From contig CAWDKH010000008.1 of assembly GCA_963802905.1 (NCBI GenBank), positions 186,001 to 250,000 of the forward strand: 64,000 nt of DNA. The letters are read 5' to 3'. The position numbers and the translations under genes were made by a program. The notes below the pieces were generated by a model, which was given only the letters and a program-made list of their open reading frames with translations, did not search any database and was not told the DNA's origin. This document shows, one piece after another, positions 46,066 through 54,131 of the stretch (the stretch's first letter is position 1; every line of letters begins with the position of its first letter). Source of the DNA: DASQFQ01 sp963802905. Lineage in GTDB: Bacteria > Actinomycetota > Thermoleophilia > Solirubrobacterales > Solirubrobacteraceae.

Positions 46066-46464
46066 TCAGGTGTTCTTCTCGGCCGTGAACTTCGACGGGC
46101 ACTTCGTCACCAGCGAGTCGCGCTCGCCGACGAAGATGGCGCCACGCTTGCGGACGTCGACGATGATCTCCCGCCCGTCGCGGAACGGGTCGGGCAGCGC
46201 GCCGGTGTAGGAGACCGGCACGGAGACGTGGCCCTCGCGGTCGCGGACCCGGAAGGTGTGGGTGGTGCCCTCGCTGCGGATCGAGCCGGGCTGAACCTTG
46301 CCGGTCAACTCATATACCTGGCCAGGCTTGGCGTCCGAGAGTTGCGACGGAGAGCGCGCTTCTGAGGAGGCCGAGAAGCTCGTGTAGATCAAGGCGCAAG
46401 CCAGCAGCAGAGCGCAACTGAGCGCGGTGACGAAGCGGAACTTGCGCTTGCGGGCCGGGTCCAC
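46066..46464 (-). CDS. ccmE: Cytochrome c heme chaperone CcmE with CxxxF instead of HxxxY
   Basis: A 132-residue protein. GTG 46464 is preferred because CATAAT (46476-46471) lies 6 nt upstream. One N-terminal helix (FVTALSCALLLACALIYTS) anchors an OB-fold beta-barrel domain (VYELTGKVQPGSI, THTFRVRD, VPVSYTGALPDPFRDG). In standard CcmE a His in H-x-x-x-Y binds heme covalently; here the site reads C122-P-S-K-F126. A Cys in this position is known from the CxxxY form; the Phe in place of the Tyr is further unusual. Heme transfer from CcmC to CcmF is its expected role. Confidence 0.9.
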   Translation of the reverse strand: MDPARKRKFRFVTALSCALLLACALIYTSFSASSEARSPSQLSDAKPGQVYELTGKVQPGSIRSEGTTHTFRVRDREGHVSVPVSYTGALPDPFRDGREIIVDVRKRGAIFVGERDSLVTKCPSKFTAEKNT

Positions 46465-46470
46465 GACTCC

Positions 46471-46476
46471 ATTATG
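46471..46476 (-). promoter_or_regulatory. -10 box of ccmE-ccmF
   Basis: CATAAT on the minus strand, 6 nt before GTG 46464; leaderless arrangement. No convincing -35 was seen. Confidence 0.45.
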
Positions 46477-46559
46477 GCGAGGTTGAGCTGGCAGTCCGGG
46501 ACCCGACGTCAGAGAAACCTTCACGCAAGTTCTGCGTTGTTTGTGTCGAAGAACAAACT

Positions 46560-46772
46560 ATGCATCTCGCTACCCAGATCTCCCGACGCACCCGCAGGGG
46601 CGACGCGCGTCCGGCTCCCGAGGACCTCAGGGCCTCGGAACGCCTCCGCGCTCAGCGCACTCCTGCACCGGAGGATCAGGCCCTGTACCGGTGCGAGTGC
46701 GGCTACAGCTTCAAGGCAGAGGTCTCAACCTCCGTCGGCTGCCCGCACTGCGGCACCGAACAAGCCTGGTAG
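46560..46772 (+). CDS. Small zinc-ribbon protein, 70 aa
   Basis: A 70-residue ORF whose second half reads Y-R-C-E-C-G-Y-S-F-K then G-C-P-H-C-G: two Cys pairs forming a likely zinc ribbon. The N-terminal half is basic and disordered. The start ATG 46560 has no Shine-Dalgarno. It lies directly upstream of the thiamine-binding-type protein (11-bp gap). A nucleic-acid or protein-binding role is only inferred. Small size and lack of a family name keep confidence moderate. Confidence 0.55.
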   Translation: MHLATQISRRTRRGDARPAPEDLRASERLRAQRTPAPEDQALYRCECGYSFKAEVSTSVGCPHCGTEQAW

Positions 46773-46782
46773 ACCTCCCGCG

Positions 46783-47103
46783 GTGGCCACCGCAGACCTG
46801 ACGGTCATCGCCCTGGGACGGGCGGAGGCAAGCGCCTCCCGCTACATCGCCGAGATCCAGCGCCGCCTGGAGCGCCAGGACAAGGTCCGCTACTCGCTCC
46901 ACGCGATGGGCACCTCGCTCGAGGGTTCCACCGCGGACATCCTCGCCATCGTCGCCGAGCTCCACGCCGTCCCCTTCGAGATGGGGATCCCGCGCGTCTA
47001 CAGCGTCCTCAAGCTCGACGAGCGCCGCGACCGCGAGCAGACGCTCGAGGACAAGGTCGACTCCGTTCAGCGGCTGCTCCGCACAGACGACAGCCAGCCC
47101 TGA
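46783..47103 (+). CDS. MTH1187 family thiamine-binding-type protein (DUF77)
   Basis: A 106-residue ferredoxin-like-fold protein from GTG 46783. The family pattern is strong: VATADLTVIALGRAEASASRYIAEIQ at the N-terminus, YSLHAMGTSLEG (ligand loop), ILAIVAELHAVPFEMG and RVYSVLKLDERRD. Members bind thiamine or related molecules as homotetramers and are thought to be sensors. Its 3' end overlaps the convergent accessory module by 37 bp. Confidence 0.9.
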   Translation: MATADLTVIALGRAEASASRYIAEIQRRLERQDKVRYSLHAMGTSLEGSTADILAIVAELHAVPFEMGIPRVYSVLKLDERRDREQTLEDKVDSVQRLLRTDDSQP

Positions 47104-47492
47104 AGGGCGGGATCGGCAAGCGGCTCCGGTCGGTCCCAAACGTGCAGGCTGACGCCGCTCACGCCCTGCCCCCACGCCTGGGCCTCGAACACGGCCTCCG
47201 ACATCCCGTCTTCCGCGGCGACGAGGATCGGCAGGCCGCCCATGATCGCCAGGCCCGCCTCCACGTGGCTCCAGGGCGTGGGCCTCGCGCGGAAGCCGAG
47301 GACGACGAGGCCGTCACACGAGCTCACCAGCGTCCGCAATTGGGTCCACGGTGGCACTTGGTAGTCCTCGCGCGTGAGCGTGATCGGCGCCAGTTCCAGC
47401 CCGTTCAGCGCAGCTGACCAGCGGCCCGCGATCGCGCGTTCGGCAGGACCGAGCACAGCGGCGCGGCTCACGAACACGCGGGGGGCGGTCAT
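47067..47492 (-). CDS. Nucleoside deoxyribosyltransferase/TIR-like protein of unknown function
   Basis: A 141-residue protein: a Rossmann-like N-strand with VFVSRAAVLGPAERAIAGRW, the block PPWTQLRTLVSSCDGLVVLGF (Asp in a D-G turn), and W-S-H-V-E-A-G-L-A-I-M-G-G-L-P, where the Glu stands where nucleoside 2-deoxyribosyltransferases keep the catalytic Glu. The order is like N-deoxyribosyltransferase/TIR/SLOG-type nucleotide-processing folds. It overlaps the pentapeptide gene stop by ATGA. Function unknown; NAD or nucleotide cleavage is possible. Confidence 0.6.
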   Translation of the reverse strand: MTAPRVFVSRAAVLGPAERAIAGRWSAALNGLELAPITLTREDYQVPPWTQLRTLVSSCDGLVVLGFRARPTPWSHVEAGLAIMGGLPILVAAEDGMSEAVFEAQAWGQGVSGVSLHVWDRPEPLADPALQGWLSSVRSSR

Positions 47493-48193
47493 GCGTGCTT
47501 GGGCACCTCGTCACCGATACCAAGTTGCGCCCGGACCTGATCCGGGACGTTCTGCGCTCCCTCGAACCGAGCCCCATCCAGGGTCGCGCCTTCGAACTCA
47601 GCGCCGTCGAGGTCCGCCCGGCGAAAGTCCGCCCCTGAAAGCTTGGTGCCATTGAAGATCGTGCGGTGGAGCGTGGCGCGATAGAAGACCGCCTTGAGGG
47701 CTGTCGCGTCCTTCAACGAAGCGTGGCTCAGATCCGCCTCGAAGAAGTCGGCGCCCGACATGTTCGGGTTGCGGTCAGGGCGCTCACCGAGATACGCCTG
47801 TTGCAGCACGCAGCCCTGGAGGTCGGCGTTCTCCAGACTCGGCGCGTACGCGAGCCCATCCGCGAGCAGCTTCTGCAGGGTGCCCGGACTCGTGCCTCGG
47901 AGGAGCGCCGCGATCACACGGACTGCCTCGTCGGCATACGGCGTGGTTCGTTCGCCCTGCTCGGTGGTTGGATCGAAGAACCGTCGCAGCAGGATCGCGC
48001 CGGCGAGCCGTCTCGCCTCCTCTTTGGAGGAGAGCGCATCGACGGTGGCCAGGAATGCCTCGCCCGACGCCACAGCGCGCTCGCGGCGGCTCCGGAAGTC
48101 GAAGTACTTGAGGAGCCCGAGGACTGCCGTGGCCAGGCCTCCGACCACCGCGACCCAACCCTGCCACTCGGCGGCCGTTAGAGCGATCGTCAT
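47489..48193 (-). CDS. Membrane-anchored pentapeptide-repeat protein
   Basis: A 234-residue protein. One N-terminal helix (about residues 12-30, WVAVVGGLATAVLGLLKYF) is followed by a soluble helical region with EEARRLAGAILLRRFFDP (about 55-75), and then pentapeptide repeats from residue about 115: NADLQGCVLQQAYL, GADFFEADLSHASL, GADFRRADLDGAEFEGATLDGA. Pentapeptide repeats form right-handed beta-helices. It is the first gene of a two-gene unit beginning 19 bp after the 3' end of tRNA-Gly, in the same direction. Base composition looks a little less GC-rich than the neighbours. Confidence 0.82.
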   Translation of the reverse strand: MTIALTAAEWQGWVAVVGGLATAVLGLLKYFDFRSRRERAVASGEAFLATVDALSSKEEARRLAGAILLRRFFDPTTEQGERTTPYADEAVRVIAALLRGTSPGTLQKLLADGLAYAPSLENADLQGCVLQQAYLGERPDRNPNMSGADFFEADLSHASLKDATALKAVFYRATLHRTIFNGTKLSGADFRRADLDGAEFEGATLDGARFEGAQNVPDQVRAQLGIGDEVPKHA

Positions 48194-48212
48194 CAGCCGA
48201 TCATCGCCGAAG

Positions 48213-48284
48213 AGCGGGCGAGGGGAATCGAACCCCCATTTCAGGCTTGGGAAGCCCGCGTCTTAACCATTGGACAACGCCCGC
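48213..48284 (-). tRNA. tRNA-Gly (anticodon CCC)
   Basis: The 5' acceptor strand GCGGGCG (48284-48278) pairs with CGCCCGC (48220-48214). The anticodon arm is CGGGC-TTCCCAA-GCCTG, giving anticodon CCC at the loop centre; the T arm reads GGGGGTTCGATTCCCCC. The discriminator is T and CCA is not encoded. Divergent from the TlpA-like gene. Confidence 0.95.
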
Positions 48285-48325
48285 AGCGCGGCGGCCAGGA
48301 TACCGGGCGCCACTACCCTCTGCTC

Positions 48326-48871
48326 ATGCGCTTCCGCGCCTCGTGGGCCGTCATCGTCGCCGCCGCGCTGCTGGTCGGGCTGCTGGCCTACGGGGTCGCC
48401 TCCAAGCAGGACGACCGGTCGATCGACGAGGCGACGGCGAAGGGTGAGCGGGTCGATGCGCCGGTGCGGGAGCTGCCCGTCCTGGGCGCCGGCGGGGAGT
48501 CGTCGCTGGCCGACTACAAGGGCAAGGTCGTGGTCTTGAACTTCTGGGCCTCGTGGTGCAAGCCGTGCACCGAGGAGCTCCCGCTGCTCGAGAAGACCCA
48601 CAAGACGATCGCCGGCCAGAACGCCACGGTCCTGGGCGCCAACTACCAGGACGTCTCCGACTCGGCGCTGAAGTTCGTGCGCCGCTTCAAGCTCACGTAC
48701 CCGAGCCTCCGTGACCGGGACGGGCAGTTCGCTGACCGCTACGGCTCGCGCGCCTTCCCCGAGACGTTCGTGATCGACCGCCACGGGCGGATCGCCGCCC
48801 AGCGCCGCGGGCCGGTGGACCAGGCGTGGCTCGACAAGACACTGCCGCCGCTGCTCGGGGAGAAGGCGTGA
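48326..48871 (+). CDS. TlpA/ResA-like thiol-disulfide oxidoreductase
   Basis: A 181-residue membrane-anchored thioredoxin. After the N-terminal helix (WAVIVAAALLVGLLAYGV) the active site is FWASWCKPCTEELPLL (C-K-P-C); the cis-Pro is in AFPETFVIDRHGRI. It should reduce the heme-binding Cys of apocytochrome c outside the cell. TACCCT (48314-48319) is 6 nt upstream of ATG 48326. It is coupled by GTGA to the ccmH gene. Confidence 0.93.
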   Translation: MRFRASWAVIVAAALLVGLLAYGVASKQDDRSIDEATAKGERVDAPVRELPVLGAGGESSLADYKGKVVVLNFWASWCKPCTEELPLLEKTHKTIAGQNATVLGANYQDVSDSALKFVRRFKLTYPSLRDRDGQFADRYGSRAFPETFVIDRHGRIAAQRRGPVDQAWLDKTLPPLLGEKA

Positions 48872-49308
48872 CCCGCCTCGTCCTGCTCGGGCTGCTGCTG
48901 GTCTTCGCGACCGCCGCCGCGCCGCAGGCCTCGCTGCCCGACATCGAGAACGAGGTGATGTGCGTGGAGTGCGGCACGGCGCTCAACGTCTCGACCTCGA
49001 CCGTCGCCGACCAGGAGCGGGCGTTCATCCGCAAGCAGATCGCGCTGGGCAAGGACAAGCAGGAGGTCAAGGACGCGCTCGTCGTGGAGTTCGGGCCCGG
49101 CGTCCTCGCCGACCCGCCCTCCAGCGGCTTCGACCTCGCCGCCTATCTCGTCCCCGCCCTGCTGGCGCTGCTGGGCGTCGCCGGGGTCGCGATCGCCGCG
49201 CGGCGCTGGCGCCGCCAGGCCGGCCCCGCGCCCGAGGCGGGCGAGCCGCTGGGCGATGAGGACGCGCGCCGGCTCGACGCCGAGCTGGCCGCCTACGACC
49301 GGCGATGA
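48868..49308 (+). CDS. ccmH: Cytochrome c biogenesis protein CcmH
   Basis: A 146-residue protein from GTG 48868. Signal/anchor MTRLVLLGLLLVFATAAA is followed by VMCVECGTALNVS, with the CxxC of CcmH/CycL (usually LRCxxCQ; here C-V-E-C), FIRKQIALGKDKQEV and ALVVEFGPGVLADPP, then a second membrane helix and a short cytoplasmic tail. It presents apocytochrome c thiols to the heme lyase. It overlaps ccdA by ATGA. Confidence 0.9.
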   Translation: MTRLVLLGLLLVFATAAAPQASLPDIENEVMCVECGTALNVSTSTVADQERAFIRKQIALGKDKQEVKDALVVEFGPGVLADPPSSGFDLAAYLVPALLALLGVAGVAIAARRWRRQAGPAPEAGEPLGDEDARRLDAELAAYDRR

Positions 49309-50045
49309 GCGGAGGCGTCGACACGACGGTCGTGGCCGCCTTCGCGGTCGGCTTCGTGTCGTTCATCTCCCCCTGCGTCCTGCCGCTCGTCCCCGGCTAT
49401 CTGTCCGCGGTCTCGGGCGTCACGGTCGCCGAGATGCAGCGCGGCGAGCGCGCCAACGTGCTGCTTCCCGCGATCGTCTTCTGCCTCAGCTTCACCGTCG
49501 TCTTCGTCGCGCTGGGCATGACCGCCACCAGCCTCGGCTCGACGCTCCAGGACTCGCGCGACACGCTCGACGTCATCGCCGGCGTCGTCATCGTCGCGCT
49601 CGGGATCCTGTTCGTGGTCACCCCGTTCGTGCCACGGCTGAACCGCGAGTGGCGGCCCGACGCGCTGATCAGCCGCGCCGGCTCGGGCGGCCCGCTCGTG
49701 GCGGGCGCCGCGTTCGCGTTCGCCTGGACCCCGTGCGTCGGCCCCACGCTCGGCGCGATCCTCACCGCCGCCTCGGTCAAGGACACGGTCGGCGAGGGCG
49801 CGCTGCTGCTGGCTTGCTACTCGGCAGGCCTCGCGGTGCCGTTCCTGCTCACCGCCGTCGCCTTCAACCGCGCCACCGCGGCGTCCCGCTGGCTGCGCGA
49901 CCGCTGGACGATCGTGACCGCGATCTCCGGCGTCGTGCTGATCGCCATGGGCGTGCTGCTGCTGAGCGGCGAGCTCACACGGCTCAACGGCGAGGCCCAG
50001 CAGGCGCTCGACTCGATCGGCCTCAACGTCTTCAAGGACCTGTGA
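49305..50045 (+). CDS. ccdA: CcdA/DsbD-type thiol transporter
   Basis: A 246-residue six-helix membrane protein. FISPCVLPLVPGYLSAVSG and AWTPCVGPTLGAIL hold the two redox Cys, each in the P-C of the family. It carries electrons from cytoplasmic thioredoxin to extracytoplasmic thioredoxins such as the TlpA-like protein two genes upstream. Its stop overlaps the FGGY kinase start by GTGA. Confidence 0.93.
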   Translation: MSGGVDTTVVAAFAVGFVSFISPCVLPLVPGYLSAVSGVTVAEMQRGERANVLLPAIVFCLSFTVVFVALGMTATSLGSTLQDSRDTLDVIAGVVIVALGILFVVTPFVPRLNREWRPDALISRAGSGGPLVAGAAFAFAWTPCVGPTLGAILTAASVKDTVGEGALLLACYSAGLAVPFLLTAVAFNRATAASRWLRDRWTIVTAISGVVLIAMGVLLLSGELTRLNGEAQQALDSIGLNVFKDL

Positions 50046-51478
50046 TCGTCGTCCTCGACATCGGGTCGTCGTCGCTGCGCTCCTCGCTGTGGGATCTCGA
50101 CGCGTCGCCGCTGGGCGAGACGGCCCGGATCGAGCAGGCCGGCACCGGCGAGCTCGAAGCCGACCCGTTGCTGGAGCGCGTCGTGAACGTCCTCGACCGC
50201 GCCGCCGCCGACGGGCGCGAGGTCACCGCGGTCGCCACCGCCACCTTCTGGCACTGCCTGCTCGGCCTTGACGAGCAGGGCCGCCCGATCACCCCCGTCT
50301 ACTCGTGGGCCGACGCCCGCTCCGCCCCGCACGCCGCCGCGCTGCGCGAACGGCTCGACGAGACCGCCGTCCACGCCCGCACCGGCTGCCGCCTGCACTC
50401 GAGCTACTGGCCCGCGAAGCTCGCGTGGCTGCAGGACACGCAGCCGGACACGTTCGCGCGCGTGCGCACCTGGGTCTCCCCCGGCGAGTACGTCCAGCGC
50501 CGCCTGCTCGGCGACGCCGCCGCGAGCGTCTCGATGGCCTCGGGCACCGGGCTGCTCGACCAGGCCAGCTGCCAGTGGGACCTCGAGCTGGCCGAGGAGC
50601 TGGGGGTCGAGGACAAGCTGCCACCGATCGACGACACGCCGCGGTCCGGCCTGACCGGTGACTGGGCCGAGCGCTGGCCGGCGCTGGCCGACGTCCCGTG
50701 GTTCCCGGCCTGGGGCGACGGCGCGACCTCCAACCTCGGCGCCGGCTGCGACACGCGGGAGCGCGCGGCGCTGATGATCGGCACGAGCGGCGCGCTGCGC
50801 GTCTGCGACCGCGCCGAGCCGCCCAGCCCGCCGCCCGCGCTGTGGTGCTACCGCGCCGACGCGCAGCGGATCCTGCTCGGGGGCTCGCTGTCAGACGGGG
50901 GCAGCGTCGTCGCCTGGCTGCGTACGCTCACGCAGCTCCCCGCCCCGGAGGAGGCCGAGCCGGCGATCGCCGCGATGGCTCCCGACGCCCACGGGCTGAC
51001 GATGCTGCCGCTGCTCTCGGGCGAGCGCGGGCCGGGCTGGAGCGACCGCGCCGGCGCGGCGATCGAGGGCCTCACCGGCGCCACCACCCCGCTCGACCTG
51101 CTGCGCGCCGGGCTCGAGGCCGTCGCGCTGCGCTTCGCCCTGCTCGACGCCGACCTGCCGGGCGACCACACCGTCGTCGCCACCGGCGGCGGCCTCATCA
51201 ACTCACCGGCGTGGACGCAGATCGTCGCCGACGCGCTCGGCCGCCCCGTCGCACACTCGGCGGTCGCCGAGGGCTCGAGCCGCGGCGCCGCCGTGCTCGC
51301 GCTCGAGGCGCTGGGGGAGCAGCCCGGCGAGGCGCCGCTGGGCGAGACCTTCGAGCCGAACCCGGAAGCCACCGAGGCCTACCGCGCCGCGCTCGAGCGC
51401 CAGCAGGCGCTCTACGAGCGCGTGATCACATCGACTCCGGCGCCTCGACCCCCAGCAGCCCCAGCGACCGGGCGATGA
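50042..51478 (+). CDS. FGGY family carbohydrate kinase
   Basis: A 478-residue kinase from GTG 50042. The phosphate-1 loop is VLDIGSSSLRSSLWD, PVYSWADARS is the sugar region, AWGDGATSNLGAGC the phosphate-2 region, LLSGERGPGWSDRA the family signature, and VATGGGLINSPAWTQIVADALGRP the adenosine site. It resembles gluconate kinase/xylulokinase; which sugar is not clear. It is translationally coupled to ccdA, an odd partner. Its 3' end overlaps argS by 53 bp (convergent). Confidence 0.9.
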   Translation: MIVVLDIGSSSLRSSLWDLDASPLGETARIEQAGTGELEADPLLERVVNVLDRAAADGREVTAVATATFWHCLLGLDEQGRPITPVYSWADARSAPHAAALRERLDETAVHARTGCRLHSSYWPAKLAWLQDTQPDTFARVRTWVSPGEYVQRRLLGDAAASVSMASGTGLLDQASCQWDLELAEELGVEDKLPPIDDTPRSGLTGDWAERWPALADVPWFPAWGDGATSNLGAGCDTRERAALMIGTSGALRVCDRAEPPSPPPALWCYRADAQRILLGGSLSDGGSVVAWLRTLTQLPAPEEAEPAIAAMAPDAHGLTMLPLLSGERGPGWSDRAGAAIEGLTGATTPLDLLRAGLEAVALRFALLDADLPGDHTVVATGGGLINSPAWTQIVADALGRPVAHSAVAEGSSRGAAVLALEALGEQPGEAPLGETFEPNPEATEAYRAALERQQALYERVITSTPAPRPPAAPATGR

Positions 51479-53038
51479 CCGCCTTGGTCGCGCGGACCTG
51501 ACCGAGCCGCAGCGAACGCAGCGCGTCGGAGCCGGCGTCGCGCACCGGGCAGTCGCGGTAGAACGCCGCGAACGCCTGCGACAGCTCGAGCGCGTAGACG
51601 GAGATCTTGTGCGGGGCGCGGCGCTCGGCCGCCTCGGCGACCTCACCCGGGAACGCCAGCAGCTTCTTGATCAGCTCGCGCTCACTCGCGTGCAGCTCCA
51701 GCCCGCTCCAGTCGCCCCCGGGATCGTCGACCTGGCGCAGGATCGACGCGCAGCGCGCGTGGTGGTACTGCACGTAGTAGACGGGGTTGTCCTTCTCCTG
51801 CGACTTGGCGAGCTCGACGTCGAGGTCGACGGTCGAGTCGTGCGAGCGGCTGAGCATGTAGAAGCGCGTCGCGTCGACGCCGATCTCGGCGATCAGGTCG
51901 TCGAGCGTCACGAAGTCGCCGCGGCGCTTGGACATCGAGGCGCGGCGCGCCGCCCTCGACGATGTGCACGAACTGCAGGATCGGGATCTCGAGCCGGTCC
52001 GGATCGATCCCGAGCGCCGACATCGACGCCTTCATGCGCGCGATGTAGCCGTGGTGGTCGGAGCCGAGCAGGTTGATCATGCGGTCGTAGCCGCGCTCGA
52101 GCTTGTCCTCGTGGTAGGCGACGTCGTTGGCGAAGTAGGTCGTCTCACCGCTCGAGCGGATGAGCACGCGGTCCTTGTCGTCACCGAACTGCGAGGTGCG
52201 CAGCCAGAGCGCGCCCTCCGAGCGGTAGGTGTGGCCCTGCTCCTCCAGCAGCACCAGCGTGCGTTCGACGGCGTTGGGCTCGCCCTCGTGGAGGCTGCGC
52301 TCGAGGAACCAGGAGTCGAAGTGCACGCGGTAGGCCTCGAGCGTGGCCCGGATGCCGGTCATGATCGACTCGACGCCGAGCGCCGCCAGCTCGGCGGCCT
52401 CCATGTCGGCGGCGCCGTCGATCGCCTGCGCCAGCTCGTCGACGTAGGCGCCCTGGTAGCCGTCCTCGGGCAGCTCCTCGCCGCGCGCCCGGGCGCGGAT
52501 CGACTCGCCGAGGCGGTTGATCTGGGAGCCGCGATCGTTGAAGTAGTACTCGCGGCGACACGCTGTGGCCGGCCAGCTGGAGGATCCGCGCCAGCGCGTC
52601 GCCGAACGCCGCATGGCGGCCGCTGGCGGCGGTCAGCGGGCCGGTCGGATTGGCGGAGACGAACTCCAGCACCACCTTCTCGGCCGTCTCGGGCGTCCCG
52701 GCGCCGAACGCGTCACCGGCAGCGAGCAGGTCCTCCAGGGCGCTCACGAACCAGTCCTGGGCGAGGAAGACATTGAGGAAGCCGGGGCCGGCCACCTCCA
52801 CTCGCTCCACCCGCTCCCCCAGCCGCCCCGACAGCGCGCCGGCCAGCTGCTCGGCGATGTCGCGCGGCTTGGCGCCCAGAGCGGGCGCGAGCAGCATCGC
52901 GGCGTTGGTCGAGTAGTCGCCGAAGCCGGCCTTCTTGGGCCGCTCCAGCGTCGGCCGCACGGCCGGCGCGGGCTTGCCGTTGCGCAGATCGGAGGCGGCG
53001 TCCTCGACGGCGGTGCGGAGCTCTTCCAGGGGTCCCAT
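51426..53038 (-). CDS. argS: Arginyl-tRNA synthetase, frame broken near 52560 and 51945
   Basis: Three overlapping frames make one protein of about 535 residues. N-part (from ATG 53038): MGPLEELRTAVEDAASDLRNGKP and KVVLEFVSANPTGPLTAASGRHAAFGDALARIL. Middle part: REYYFNDRGSQINRLGESI, VERTLVLLEEQGHTYRSEGALWLRT and LLGSDHHGYIARMKASMSALG. C-part: MSKRRGDFVTLDDL (KMSKS loop), YVQYHHARCASILRQVD and the DALRP-type anticodon domain. The usual HxGH after NPTGPL reads TAASGRH. The gene is essential, so both breaks are probably sequencing errors. No second argS is in the window. Confidence 0.87.
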
Positions 53039-53042
53039 CGGA

Positions 53043-53450
53043 TCAGTGATGGTAGGGCTCGCCCGCCAGGATCTTGTGGGCGCGGAACAGCTGCTCGAGC
53101 AGCACGACCCGCGCCAGCTGGTGCGGCAGCGTCATCGGGCCGAGCGAGAGCACGTGGTCGTGGCGCTCCAGCGCCGTCCCGTAGGGCCCGCCGAGCACGA
53201 AGCAGACGTCGCGGCCGCCCTGGCGCCGGGCTTCGAGGAACTCGGCGAAGCCCTCCGAGGAGAGCTCCTTGCCACCCGCGTCGAGCAGGACGACGACCGC
53301 CCGCTCCGGGATCCGGCGCTCCAGCGCCTCGTCCTCGCGCACCTCGATGATCTCGACCCGCGCCTGGCGGCGAAGCAGCTTCTCGTAATGCGCGACGTCA
53401 TCGGAGAAGGGCGGGCGCAGCCGACCGACCGCGAGCACGATGTAGCGCAC
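53043..53450 (-). CDS. rlmH: 23S rRNA (pseudouridine1915-N3)-methyltransferase RlmH
   Basis: A 135-residue SPOUT methyltransferase from GTG 53450. LLDAGGKELSSEGFAEFLE, VCFVLGGPYGTALE and the knot segment SLGPMTLPHQLARVVLLEQLFRAHKILAGEPYHH end it exactly as in RlmH. It methylates position 1915 in helix 69 of 23S rRNA. TAGTAT lies 7 nt upstream and is shared with the divergent DUF3467 gene. Confidence 0.96.
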   Translation of the reverse strand: MRYIVLAVGRLRPPFSDDVAHYEKLLRRQARVEIIEVREDEALERRIPERAVVVLLDAGGKELSSEGFAEFLEARRQGGRDVCFVLGGPYGTALERHDHVLSLGPMTLPHQLARVVLLEQLFRAHKILAGEPYHH

Positions 53451-53470
53451 TTAGGCGATACTAGGGTCAC
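53451..53470. promoter_or_regulatory. Shared bidirectional -10 block
   Basis: The 20-bp gap holds GATACTA (53457-53463): GATACT on + is 8 nt before ATG 53471, and TAGTAT on - is 7 nt before GTG 53450. Both genes would be leaderless. Confidence 0.55.
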
Positions 53471-53782
53471 ATGGCTGACGAGGACCAAGAACGCCACATC
53501 AACCTGCAGACGACCCCGGAGATCATGGCCGGGCACTACGCGAACTTCGCGAACGTCTCGCACTCGGACTATGAATTCAGCATCACGTTCGCCCGCGTCG
53601 ACCACGAGGTCGAGGAGCAGGAAGTCCCGGGCGTCGTGGTCACCCGCGTCAACCTGTCGCCCCGCCTCATGCGCGAGCTGATCGACGCGCTGGAGGACAA
53701 CTACGGCAAGTGGAGAACCCGCGAGGGCATCAAGAGCCTGCCGGAGATTGGAGATGAGCGGCATGGACGCGACCCCTCCTGA
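53471..53782 (+). CDS. DUF3467 family protein
   Basis: A 103-residue protein with the family pattern GHYANFANVSHSDYEFSITFARVD, VPGVVVTRVNLSPRLMRELIDALEDN. It is small, soluble and conserved as a single-domain protein with no known function. The C-terminus overlaps the STAS gene start by 29 bp, in another frame. No Shine-Dalgarno; leaderless start. Confidence 0.85.
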   Translation: MADEDQERHINLQTTPEIMAGHYANFANVSHSDYEFSITFARVDHEVEEQEVPGVVVTRVNLSPRLMRELIDALEDNYGKWRTREGIKSLPEIGDERHGRDPS

Positions 53783-54131
53783 CGAACAGAACTACGACGT
53801 CTGGCACGACCCCGTCGACGGGGCGATCCTCGTGAGCGCCTCGGGCGAGCTCGACCTCGCCGCCGCGCCCCGGCTCGCCACCGTGCTCTCGATGGCCGCC
53901 GCCAGCGCCGAGCCGACCGTGGTGCTCGACCTCTCCGAGGTCGACTTCATCGACTCGACCGCGCTCGGGGCGATCATGCACGCCTCGACCGAGGCCGAGG
54001 CGGTCGGCAAGCGGATGCTGGTCGTCGCGCTCGACGGCCCGGTGCGCCGCCTGCTGGAGATCACGAACCTGACGGGGCGCTTCCGCGTCTATCCGTCGCG
54101 CGACGAGGCCCTCGCCGCGGCCTCGGCCTGA
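53754..54131 (+). CDS. STAS domain anti-sigma factor antagonist
   Basis: A 125-residue protein from ATG 53754, with GGAG 6 nt upstream (53744-53747). ILVSASGELDLAAAPRLATVL and LDLSEVDFIDSTALGAIMHASTEAE carry the phosphorylatable Ser of SpoIIAA/RsbV proteins; LLEITNLTGRFRVYPS follows. It should release a sigma factor from an anti-sigma kinase when unphosphorylated. No partner anti-sigma kinase is in the window. Convergent 43-bp overlap with the M48 protease. Confidence 0.92.
   Translation: MSGMDATPPDEQNYDVWHDPVDGAILVSASGELDLAAAPRLATVLSMAAASAEPTVVLDLSEVDFIDSTALGAIMHASTEAEAVGKRMLVVALDGPVRRLLEITNLTGRFRVYPSRDEALAAASA

Noticed and set aside
46560..48284. Complete integrative element with att sites at tRNA-Gly
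   Set aside because: I found no integrase and no second copy of the tRNA 3' end sequence on either side, so only a small module is claimed.
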